This document shows, piece by piece, positions 38,617 through 47,429 of a stretch of 64,000 nt of DNA. The notes beneath the pieces are model-generated. The model was not told where the DNA came from and did not search any database. It saw only the letters and a program-made list of their open reading frames with translations. Every line of letters starts with the position of its first letter. Within the stretch, counting starts at the first letter, position 1. The stretch comes from Anthoceros angustus. Lineage: Eukaryota; Streptophyta; Anthocerotopsida; Anthocerotales; Anthocerotaceae. The stretch covers positions 558,001-622,000 of the forward strand of contig MU008170.1 in the NCBI GenBank assembly GCA_010909165.1. The letters run 5' to 3'. The position numbers and the translations under genes were made by a program.

Positions 38617-39189
38617 CCTCGTCACTTTAATGATAAGGAGGAAGGCTACTTCACTTGAGCCTTTAATGATGTGCAAAGCAGAAGGCAAGAGAAGCTAGAG
38701 CATAAATAGTATTCTCTTGCAACTATTCACCATTGCCCTCACCTTTATATAGGACCTACATTGCCTAACTAATTTAGAAAGTTTTTTAAATTAGAAAATA
38801 TTTTCCATAAGATTACTTGGAACATAAATAACCAACCATATGTTGCACCAATATAGCATGCATCTATGCATGTGAAGGTAGGGAACTAGGCTACAAGCAT
38901 AGCATGCATGTATGCATATGGAGGGCAACGTCCCATATGTGCTCATCTCCAATGAGCCTCGAAGGGCGGAGTCCATATGTGCGCATGGCCAATGAATGGG
39001 CCTACGCACATGCACGTAGGTGGACACGCACAGACAGTGTTGTGACTTGATGAGTCATTGACAAGCCACGTCTAATTTTATTGGAATCAGCCCGACAGAT
39101 TGAGAGGCTTTATGAAAGGTGGCCAATCTTGGTAGGAGAGTGAATGAGATGCAGTGATCAAAACTACGGTAACCAAAATTGAATCATAG

Positions 39190-39375
39190 GTATTCGACTC
39201 AGTGGAGGTGATAAGAATGGATGAGGCTCAATTTTTCGCGGATATACAAGAGTTTTGTGAAAAGGAGCCTAATCTTGGGAACAAGATTGTGGTTGCTGGT
39301 TTGGATGGTGATTGCTTGGCCCAACCATTCAAGCCATTACTTACGATTATACCACTATTTCAAGTCATTCAAGCC
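39190..39375 (+). pseudogene. Thymidine kinase fragment TK-f
   Basis: The cleanest plus-strand copy of the DEAQF exon: VIRMDEAQFFADIQEFCEKE then NKIVVAGLDGDCLAQPFKPL and LLTIIPLF. The matching TK order is VIGIDEAQFF, FC, VIVAGLDGD, IIPLAD. The frame leaves TK homology before the zinc site and runs into the leader of C4 without a stop (39202-39543). Confidence 0.7.
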
Positions 39376-39379
39376 ATTA

Positions 39380-40390
39380 TTTCAAGTCGCAAGTCGTTGA
39401 AGCGAGAACCAGCACGCGAAGGACCAGCGTGGACAACATTCGGCAACGGTTTTCTTGGGTCACAAAGCAATCTTGGACAATGTGGGGAGGTGCCACAGCC
39501 ATGGCAAGCAAGAAGAAGGGCGACACGCTATGGGACAAGGTAAAAGTGGGGAGGCAAACCAAGGCAAGGAGCAAGAAGCAGAGCTCAAGCGGGCAAGAGA
39601 AGCTAGGGGTCCGAAGTTGGGTCGACTGCAAGCCTTGCGCACATGGCTCACCGCTGCCACCCATACGCTGGGTTTCACCAATGAGCTCTCGCAAGGCATA
39701 CGCCAAGGAGAGGCACCAGAGGAAGAGGCTGCACGAGCCAAGGAATCTGCGAGGAAACAACGGAAGACACCATTTAAGCTGCGACCACAATTTTGATTCC
39801 AAACCTTCGGTAGAAGCGGCTAGGGAGGAAGGCCAGAAGGAGCACGGGGAGGAAGAGCACGAGGGGGAGGGCACACTTTGAGCTAAGGCAACTTCACTCT
39901 AGGAGGAGAGGACATAGAGCACCAAGAAATCGCAAATCCCAGCAGCCCAGTGCACGCGCATCGAGAAATTACAAACCCCAGCAACCCGGTGTAAGAGCAG
40001 CAGGAAGTTGTAGAATCACAACGGATTGGAGCGAGCTTGGACGCAAAGATACTCTCAAACTAGGAGCAGCAAGCTCGCATTGGTGAGGAAGAGAAGGACG
40101 GGGGAGAATTGCCGGCATGTTCCAACAAATTGCTGGACTTTTCATCTTCCTGTGAGGAAGTTGGGTCAGACAGTGAGGAGCCTGGATTGTAAAAAATTGT
40201 CAGTTGAAGAGCATAAAGACGAGGCAAATGCGGAAGTGGATGTGGAGGACACTCAAAGGAGAAGAGGAGGTGGAGCGGAACCAGGCAGTCACGGAACCGC
40301 CACCCCTTGAATCGCCAATTTCAGTGCTACTATAACGCTATCACAAAATTAACCCCAAAGAAGGTGAGTAATTAGTGGACGCCTATGAAT
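39380..40390 (+). pseudogene. Array frame C, copy C4
   Basis: Starts MASKKKGDTLWDKVKVGRQ at 39501, but a gap of about 28 bases removes the LLKKVEEQE segment and shifts the frame. The later basic part and the acidic downstream piece (40026-40310 region, LSVEEHKDEANAEVDVEDTQ) are recognisable. The TK-f frame continues into its leader. Confidence 0.5.
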
Positions 40391-40746
40391 AACAATGCAT
40401 GAAGTTTGTTTTGCCACTCGCCTAAAGTTAGAGTAGGAGTTGTAGTGCCCCCGCAGAAGTTTGAGTGTTTGTGTGGTGTGAGATGTCTACTTGCAGAAGG
40501 CACATTTTTTGTACATTATACGTAAGTGAAAACCGTATGATTTTTCTTCAAGTGTAATGCATAGAAAAAAATAATATTCATACAAAAACATGTTTTATTA
40601 ATGTTGCTCAAATTTACAACGTTGATCTACAAATATTATAAAAATATTTATAAAGAAAAAAAATCAAAGAGCTCACTGTAGTGATGGGGCATGTCATGTT
40701 AAAGAAGTTTTATATTTATATGTGCATGTAGCATCCGGGTGGCCCT

Positions 40747-41586
40747 TTAATACTCTTCATCACAATATTGTTTATCCCGGTACTCTTGTTTAGAATAATA
40801 ATTTTGATCTTCGTCAAAACTTGGAGTTGGAACGTTATGATTACGTCGTTGGTAGAACTCATTTTGCTGTTTTTGAATTTTTTGAATTTTTTTCAGCAAA
40901 TTATTATGCTCCTTGCAAGAAGTTTTATTGTGGAACTCCTTGCAGGCAGTAGTTTCCTCGTACGCCTTGTATGGCATGCGATATTTTTGGATTTGAGTAT
41001 CAAAAATCTCTCGGCAACTTTTATCCAAAAGAATAGTTTGTGCTTCTAAAATTAGTTTGAAAGCATTCGCAGCTCCATCTTCTTTGTTCTTGTCAGGATG
41101 TAGCAACAAAGCTAATTTCTTGTATCTTCTTTTAATGGTATTCGCATCTGCAAGTGGGTCAACTTGAAGAAGCCCGTACCAATTATACATGGGACTTGCT
41201 GAACCTAAGGATAATTTATTTTGTTTTGCTGCAATTTCCACCTCCAAGATGGCGAGAAGGTAAGTAATATCGTTCAATCCTAATTATTAGAAACAATTAG
41301 TGTGTTAGTTCTACACGTAGTACATACGTCTCGCAAGAAAATATAGGGAAAACATGGACATGCACATGGACATAGAAATAAACATAGATATGGACATAGA
41401 CATGCCATATGCTAACAAAGAAGCAAGAAAAGGAAAGGGCATGTTGTCTTCACCTGAAAAAACGCTTGGGAAAAGTTCTTGTGCTTGAAGTAAGAGGTGT
41501 TTTGCTCCTTCAAGATCATTTTCTTTTCGTTTATTTTGAGCGCGCTTCATCAATTTATCAATCGCCATCTTTATTTTGTCCATCAT
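40747..41586 (-). CDS. J-domain protein J5 (open copy)
   Basis: Two exons, 41454-41586 and 40747-41279, joined by a 174-nt GT-AG intron, give 221 residues. Start MMDKIKMAIDKLMKRAQNKR; an in-frame stop lies just upstream, fixing the start. GAKHLLLQAQELFPSVFS precedes NDITYLLAILEVEIAAKQ, then NWYGLLQVDPLADANTIKRR and LLLHPDKNKEDGA with HPD intact. The tail is NVPTPSFDEDQNYY to KQYCDEEY. It is the most diverged copy from J2 and has a different upstream region, so it may be the parent or the oldest member. Like J2 it is a short J-domain protein with the N-terminal architecture of the DUF3444 group. Confidence 0.8.
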
Positions 41587-41590
41587 CGTG

Positions 41591-42442
41591 ACTTAAATGA
41601 TAAGCTATTCAGGCAAGACCGTGTCCCGAGCTAGAGAGGTCTTGGTAGCAAGGAAGACCGATACTCGGAAGAAATTTCTAGCTTAACGATAGGGGGTCAG
41701 GGACTTGGCCCTTTTCAGTCCAGCTGAAGGAGGATAGGCAATTAGTTTTAGATCTACTATATGAGAATATTTAAGCATATATAGCCTGTGTGGGAGCTTC
41801 TAGTTACCAAAGGCCAAGGATGGCAGATTTTAGCAATTCAGGAAAATAGGGTAGTAGCCTCGAGGACGAAGGACTTAGGGGAGTCCTTGGACTTTGGTGG
41901 CAGGAGTTAGGTGATCGAAGTACTGAGGACCAAGGCGAAAGTCTCCTTGGCCTATGCTAAATGCATAGATGTGTGCATGCATGCCATGGGCCAAGGAAGA
42001 AAACTTCCTTGAGCTTCGGGAAGGACAAGGGAGACTTTATTAACAAGAAGAGATGAGAAAACCTATCTACCCCAAACCGAGGGGAAACAACGCACTGAAG
42101 GGCCGAGAGCCAGGGAGGGCTAGCCCCCACGAATGCCAACCCCGAAGCTACTTACTGCCCCGATTATGTCGTGGTCCGAGATGAGGAAAGACCTACCTAC
42201 AACTGGTGCCAATGATGCAACGTCTCTTGCAGTCGTCCTGTAAATAGCATTGGCCAGCGCCCTTCGCAAGGTGATGGATACCCATTGTCGAGAGAAAACC
42301 ACCACCGAGGAAAGATGGAGACCCACTCCATTCCGACCACTGTGGTAGGCTTCTGCACAATCCTTAATGAAGCCAAAATATAAGTGTTCCCGAAGCCATC
42401 CCCAGGGTGCGCTTATAGTTAATCAGGGTAATTTCGGACATA
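41591..42442. other. Intergenic stretch between the array and NdhU
   Basis: No gene is recognised. A short stretch rich in GGCCAAGGA and related words (41810-42030) looks locally repetitive. Confidence 0.4.
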
Positions 42443-42627
42443 AGAAGGAGAAGAAGAATTTTATTGAAGTCCACTAAGGACGGATTTCCGTCATGGGACT
42501 TGGTACTTAACAACTTGTACCATGGTTGCCTAAGCTACTTGCACCAAGGGCATCCATTCCCTTTAGGCACCCCATCTAAGTACCGATCCAAGCTCAGGAT
42601 GCTTAATCACGGCGTTAATCACATGGT
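42443..42627 (-). mobile_element. SINE-like dispersed repeat, copy S3 (5'-truncated)
   Basis: Reverse orientation: begins with the (GAA)n complement of the tail, runs through GTACCATGG and CACCCCATCTAAGTACCGAT, and stops before the GTGTCCAAATGG head seen in S1, S2, S4 and S6. Truncation at the head end fits target-primed insertion. Confidence 0.65.
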
Positions 42628-42844
42628 TAGCGGGAGAGGGCGTTCAGGACATCGGGGCGGAGGGTAACAGACATACCGCATGAAAATAGACTTACGTTCC
42701 GAGTCCACAAAATTTGGTGACGGAATTCAGGACAAAATCGAGTGGAGGAGTGGAGATGGCGTCAGCAGTGAAAGCGAAACTGTGGTATCCCGCACCCGCA
42801 GCGGAAGCGGAACAAGGGGCGTGGAGAGGTCGGCGTCCGGGAGC

Positions 42845-43468
42845 ATGGCGGCCGCGGCGAGCCTGGCACTCCCCTGTGCGCCGGGCGTGCAAGCCCGGCT
42901 GGGACTCCGGGGCGGGAGAAACCCTAGAACGCAGAGCATGCGGGTGAGAGCTTCGGCCGCGGCGTCCACCGCGGAAGGGGCGACCTCGTCGGAGGAGGCA
43001 CCGGCCGTGGTGCGGCAGTCTCCCCTGCTGAGCGGCCAGGCCATCAAGCAGGTGCTGGCCGGGGAGCTCCCGGTGGCCGTGGACCACTACGCGCGCCTGG
43101 GCCTGCCGCGGGGGGCCACCGATGAGCAGGTCAGGGTCACCTACGGGAAGCTGGCGCGGGAGCTCATGGTGGAAGAAGGCGAGGACGAGGAGAAGGCGCG
43201 CGCTCTGGGGGTGTTGAGGGAGTCGTTCGAGCTGCTCACGTCCGAGGAGGAGCGCAGGATGTATGACTGGAGCTTGGAGCGGGTAGAGAACCGGGAGGAG
43301 CGGTATGTTTGGCCGCATGAGGCGGATGTGACGCAGTCGCGGGATTATGCTCCTGCGACCTACACTCCTGAGAAGGACGAGGAGGGGATTAGGATCACGG
43401 GGTTCATCTTCCTTGGGTGGTTTGCGTTGTCGGTGTTCCTCAGCATCTTCTTCAAGAATCCGAATTAG
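42845..43468 (+). CDS. NDHU: Chloroplast NDH complex subunit U
   Basis: Single-exon frame; the Met at 42845 (MAAAASLALP) is chosen because it starts a typical Ala/Ser/Arg-rich chloroplast transit peptide. The frame is open 55 codons further upstream. The 207-residue protein contains the degenerate J-like domain of NdhU (CRRL): VDHYARLGLPRGATDEQVR, then EEERRMYDWSLERVENREER and YVWPHEADV, and a single membrane helix near the C-terminus (FIFLGWFALSVFLSIFF). The HPD motif is absent, as in known NdhU. NdhU belongs to the stroma-facing part of the thylakoid NDH-1 complex, near the ferredoxin-binding site, and supports cyclic electron flow. It lies 1.26 kb from J5, but the two J-type proteins are not close relatives. 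Confidence 0.9.
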   Translation: MAAAASLALPCAPGVQARLGLRGGRNPRTQSMRVRASAAASTAEGATSSEEAPAVVRQSPLLSGQAIKQVLAGELPVAVDHYARLGLPRGATDEQVRVTYGKLARELMVEEGEDEEKARALGVLRESFELLTSEEERRMYDWSLERVENREERYVWPHEADVTQSRDYAPATYTPEKDEEGIRITGFIFLGWFALSVFLSIFFKNPN

Positions 43469-44131
43469 AAGGCAGGGGAAGCCAATGTTATCGTTGTGTT
43501 GTGCAATGCGGACATGGCCGTGCGTGCACCCGCTTGTCATCAGCAGGCGTGGCTTGTGCTATGTTTGTGATGCAGATTCTTGTTAGCTGGAAGCGTTGTG
43601 TTCGCTTCCTTGTAAAATTAATTCTTCCTCCGCTTGGTGCTCCAGTAGTCCTTGCTTTGGAATGCGCAAGCATTGTATGTATGTATGTATTGCACTGTTC
43701 CATCAACATCTAATTTTGTGATGACACAGCAAGATGTATGTCCAGATTTTAAATACTTGTCTGGGCTGAGCTGACGAGCCTTATCTTAATGTAAACAAGA
43801 GGTAGAGTTCTGAAGTATAAGGACAGGTGTTGGAAACCCATATGCGAGAAGAAGGTCTGGCTTCCTCATGTGCTAGCAGTCTTGTGTAGATGTTGGTGGA
43901 ACAAACATCTACTTTTCTGGTGACACAGCAAGATGAAACACAAGTACAGATTTCAGAAAGTTTTCTGCGCTGGGCTGAGGGCCCTCATCTTGATGCAAAA
44001 CAAGAGGTGAAGAATTCTGAAGTCTAAAAACAGGCATTCGAAACCCATATGCGAGCAGCATGTCTGGCTTCGTCGCTCTGGTTATAAGTCTCTTCCACCA
44101 ACGCACAGCGCGTGTCTTGTCTTTCTGTCCA
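43469..44131. other. Convergent 3' regions of NdhU and borealin genes
   Basis: No further gene is visible. Two related stretches (about 43720-43870 and 43915-44065) share GACACAGCAAGATG, CAAGAGGT and GAAACCCATATGCGAG in order, so this is a roughly 190-bp tandem duplication in the 3' region. Confidence 0.55.
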
Positions 44132-45657
44132 TCAGTAGTGTCCAAGGGGCGAGCCATTGATGGACATGAGCAACTCTCCTCGCTGAGGCCTTCTCTCCGA
44201 CCTCGGGGTGACTCCACACCGGGAAGGTTGCAGAGCAGCAGCGAGAGGAGGACCTGTGAAGAGGCTGCCTCTTCTCCACATGGCGGGAGTGGCCATGGTA
44301 GGACTGGTGAGGGCACCGTAGTCTCGAGACGCCGATGCCTGGATGTAGGCTGACATGATCTCCGACAGGTCCCTGTTGTCTCGGTCACGGTTCAGGCCTC
44401 TGGTGGCCCACTTCTCCGCGCTGAAGTCTGCAGCTGCCATGGCTGGGGCAGGAGTGGGCACCACATTTCCCTGCACCTGCTGCAACCCAGCAGCAGCAGC
44501 AGCATCCTGCTGCTGCTGCCCTTCCGCCCAAGCGTTCCCGACATCCCCAGCGATGCTTGTGTCGAACTTCCTAATCTCCAAGGACCCGTCCTCCCGCTCC
44601 ACGATTCCGCAATGGGTGCAGTACTTTTCCACAAACTCCACCAGCGGCATCCTGAGCTGGGCTGCCGAGAACTTGGCCTGCTGCAGCTTCAGCTGGGCCA
44701 TCACCGCCGGGAGCTGCATCTCCAGCGTGGCCTTGAGGGCCTCACACCGGAACTCCACCTCGGAGTTGATGCTCTCGCTCACCCGGCGGATCAGCTCCAG
44801 CCGCTCCTCGTAGGTGGAAGGAAGCCCTGGCACCTCCTTCAGCGGAGGCCTGGCAGGTAAGTCCACTCTGCCCGAGCTCTTGGGCGGCGGCTCCGCCTTG
44901 TCTCCTACAACTCCATCCTCCCCAGCAGCCCCCTCCTGCACCGCTCTGCGGCCTCTCCCTTTCTTGGGTTTGGGAGCAGAACCCTCCTCCGATTCCAACA
45001 TCACCTGCAAACCAGCCCCGTTTCCATCCTTCCCATGCCCATCTCCATTCCCGGCATCCTCCTCCTTCGCCTGCTTCTCCCCCAACCTTGTCCTCCTCGT
45101 CGCCCTCCCCGAACCCGCAGCAAGCCCTACAAACCCATCTTTCTCCCCCGCGTTGGCATCCACGTCCACCAGCGGCCTCCTCCTGGCCGCCTGCTTCCTG
45201 GTCACCCGCCCCCCAGCCTCCCCTGCTCCTTCTCCTGCCGCCTCATCCTTCGCCGGGGAGCTCGAGGAATCGGCTCCCTTCCTCGGCCTCCCCCGCTTCT
45301 TGCCACCCGCTTTCTCCATCTTCCTCTTCCTTCTGTCAAAGAACCACAACCCAACACCACTACACCTCCATCCAGCCTACCCACCTACCCTGTTTCCTGC
45401 TCGAACTCTCCAGCATCGCTATCCTCTTCCACATTGTCAGCCTCTTCGTCCTCCGCATCCGGCTCGTACTCGTCCTGGTCGTTGTCTGGCGGGATTTTGC
45501 CGATGACTACAATGCCGTCGCAGGCCGTCTTGATCTCGTTGAACTTCTCATCCAGCTCGGACTCCTGCTGAGCCAGAATAGCCTCATCGCTGTCCTGGAT
45601 CTGCCAGTACGAGGAGTGGTCGACGGTGGGCGGCACCAGACGGGGAAACATCAACAT
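44132..45657 (-). CDS. BORR: Borealin-like chromosomal passenger protein
   Basis: Exon 2 (44132-45332) encodes the recognisable protein. It has a basic AT-hook-like start (KKRGRPRKG) and a helix-rich segment typical of the borealin N-terminal region (ELIRRVSESINSEVEFRCEA, then LEMQLPAVMAQLKL and LRMPLVEFVEKYC). A polyGln/Ala stretch follows, then a C-terminal end with RGELLMSINGSPLG, like plant borealins. Borealin links survivin and INCENP to Aurora at centromeres. An upstream open exon (45389-45657, start MLMFPRLVPP) joins in phase through a 56-nt GT-AG intron and adds an acidic region (DQDEYEPDAEDEEADNVEED), giving 489 residues. If that join is wrong, the gene starts at MEKAGGKKRG (45319) and the upstream exon is separate. 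A CAG-type repeat encodes Gln/Ala at about 44487-44520. Confidence 0.7.
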
Positions 45658-46226
45658 GCCTGCCTCCTCCTCCTCCTCCTGTTCCCAGCTCGTCTCCTCC
45701 AACGTCTCGCAACTCTCCGCTTCCCGCGCCTCGCAGCCGTTCAAACGGTTTTTATGGGCGATACAAATAGGACAAGGAAATCCCAAAACCCCGCCTATCC
45801 GGCCAGCCGCACCGCCCGAGCTTCCCGGTTGTTAGCTGCACTTCCACGTGGGTTCCAACTTCGGAGCTCTGTACGTCCAGATCCGTGTCCTGACGAGGAT
45901 TAACCTTCCCGCTTGTTAGAGATTCAAGCCTCTGCTACTGCATACATCCAGAGTTGGGTCATGATCTTCGAGATTATGCTCAGCCCAAGGGCTATATACC
46001 TAGTGCTCTATGTTCTTCCTGTGATGTAGCTCTAGCTCTGACTGTGTGAAGTCAGATTTCTAAACAGTACTGGCATTGGTAAGTGACGGTGTGAAGCAGG
46101 TTAGCTTTGAACTCTTTCGGTGAGTTCCTGAGGATTAGTGTGGGATAGGAATTTCAACTCGGGTCGTGGAGTTGGTCATCTCTGACCTCCTGGGCGGCAG
46201 GGCCGAGAATTGTGTAGAGGAAATTC
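45658..46226. promoter_or_regulatory. Shared upstream region of borealin and CBS genes
   Basis: The two flanking genes point away from each other, so this 569-bp stretch must hold both promoters or 5' leaders. The borealin-side frame stays open back to about 45786, so part may be transcribed. No clear TATA box or paired motif is seen. Confidence 0.4.
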
Positions 46227-47429
46227 ATGGCGAGTCTTGTGGCTCCGAGTTGCTCTCCATCAGCTTCGAAAGTCCTTGTGAACAAGGATGTTGCTGAGTT
46301 GATGTCAATTGAAGCACATAAGCATGGTGATGGGTCACGTGGCTGCACATGGGCGAGGTGGGGACAAAGCCATCGGTGGAGCCAGCTTTGTTTGAGCCGC
46401 AGCAGCAGCAGCAGCAGCGGGTTCCACAAGTTGGGATGGAGCTTGGAAGCCTGTAGGCAAAGGAGCAGGAGTACCAGTGGCAGAAGGAACAGTGGTTTAA
46501 TGGAGATAGTTGCCAAGGTTGTGAGGCAGAGGCACAAGGAGATCGATAAGTCGGAGAAGCTCATGGAGGATCCTTATAACGGGCATGTTTGCGACGTGAT
46601 GAGCACCGGTGTGGTATCAAGGACCTCTGACGCGCTGGTGGAAATCAAGGACTCCAGAAACTCCACAGTGGTATGGACCATGGACATGGATGTCTTCCAA
46701 CACTACACTGGCCTGCCGGTGGTGGACGGCCGTGGTCGCTGCGTCGGGGTGTTCACTCTGGAGGTAAGTAAGTAAGTGTTCAGGAAGGTGGTAATGAACG
46801 GTCGGCAGCAACCTCCAGTGATGCCATCGATCTCCCCCATGTTGATAGGACTACGAGAACAGAGCCAGCAGCTGCAGAGACGAGCAGTGGGTTGCAGTGG
46901 ACGACAAGGTCGGTGCACAAGTAGGATTGCCGGCAGTTTCTCTGCTGGGTCTTCCAGTAAGGTAGGACAGTGCAGGCTGTGCTTCGTGATTGGGCATCCA
47001 TCCATATCCCTCGTCCCCTTCCTTTTCCTGCTCCTCTTCCTCCTCCTCCTCCTCCTCCTCCTCCTGTGCTGCTACCATGTCTTCGAATGCAGTGCTATCA
47101 TGTCAAGTCCGGCAATAGTGATCAAGGAGCATGCTCCCATAGCCTATGCCGCCGCGTTGATGCTCCAGAACGAGGTACGTATGTGAGCACCGGCCATGTC
47201 TCCCTCCTGGAACAGATGATATGTGTGCTACTCTACTAACTACCCCCAGAATGGATGGATTGGCATGTGACAGGTGCACCGCCTCCCCGTGTTGGACAGC
47301 AACGGGCTGCTAGTCGGCATCGTGACGAGGACAGACATCTTCGAGCCCTTGTCCGAGATCAACCCCATGTACCACGTCCTTGCCGGGAAGCGAAGGGACA
47401 GCAGTATGCCACAGTTCACAGACGGATGA
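46227..47429 (+). CDS. CBS-domain-pair protein, probably organellar
   Basis: Four exons, 46227-46763, 46849-46961, 47093-47174 and 47274-47429, join in phase by GT-AG introns to 295 residues. The N-terminus (MASLVAPSCSPSASKVLV, then Ser/Arg-rich) looks like a plastid or mitochondrial transit peptide. Two CBS motifs form one Bateman module: GHVCDVMSTGVVSRTSDA to YTGLPVVDGRGRCVGVFTLE, and SAIMSSPAIVIKEHAPIAYA to EVHRLPVLDSNGLLVGIVTR. Such modules bind adenosine nucleotides; plant CBSX proteins use them to regulate thioredoxins. The sequence is not close enough to CBSX to name it. Polypyrimidine (TCC)n directly before exon 3 serves as the acceptor tract. Confidence 0.8.

Larger units (their letters stand above)
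27804..41590. repeat. Composite tandem array of TK fragment, C frame and J-domain gene
   Basis: The array repeats three components: a thymidine-kinase exon fragment (plus strand in the units), reading frame C (plus), and a two-exon J-domain gene (minus). Full units are about 28.7-32.2 kb, 36.1-39.0 kb and 39.0-41.6 kb. A partial C-J unit lies at 32.3-34.9 kb and a solo J copy at 34.9-36.1 kb. The last two units are offset by about 2.90 kb (the CACAGACAGTGTTGTGACTT landmark at 36121 and 39029). The J1 and J3 blocks are near copies of each other (31.0-32.2 and 34.9-36.1 kb). Many one- to ten-base gaps separate copies. Confidence 0.85.

Noticed and set aside
39202-39543. TK-f plus C4 leader as a working fusion gene
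   Set aside because: The TK part lacks the P-loop half and the zinc site, and the frame after it is not the C frame seen in other copies.
27804-41590. CRISPR-like or rDNA array
   Set aside because: Repeat units are kilobase-sized and contain split eukaryotic genes; there is no short direct repeat with unique spacers and no rRNA sequence.
42692-43540. 282-codon minus-strand frame opposite NdhU
   Set aside because: Mirror of a GC-rich coding exon; the plus-strand frame matches NdhU throughout.
44814-45903. Long plus-strand frames opposite the borealin gene
   Set aside because: Ser/Pro-rich shadows of the Lys/Glu/Gly-rich coding strand.
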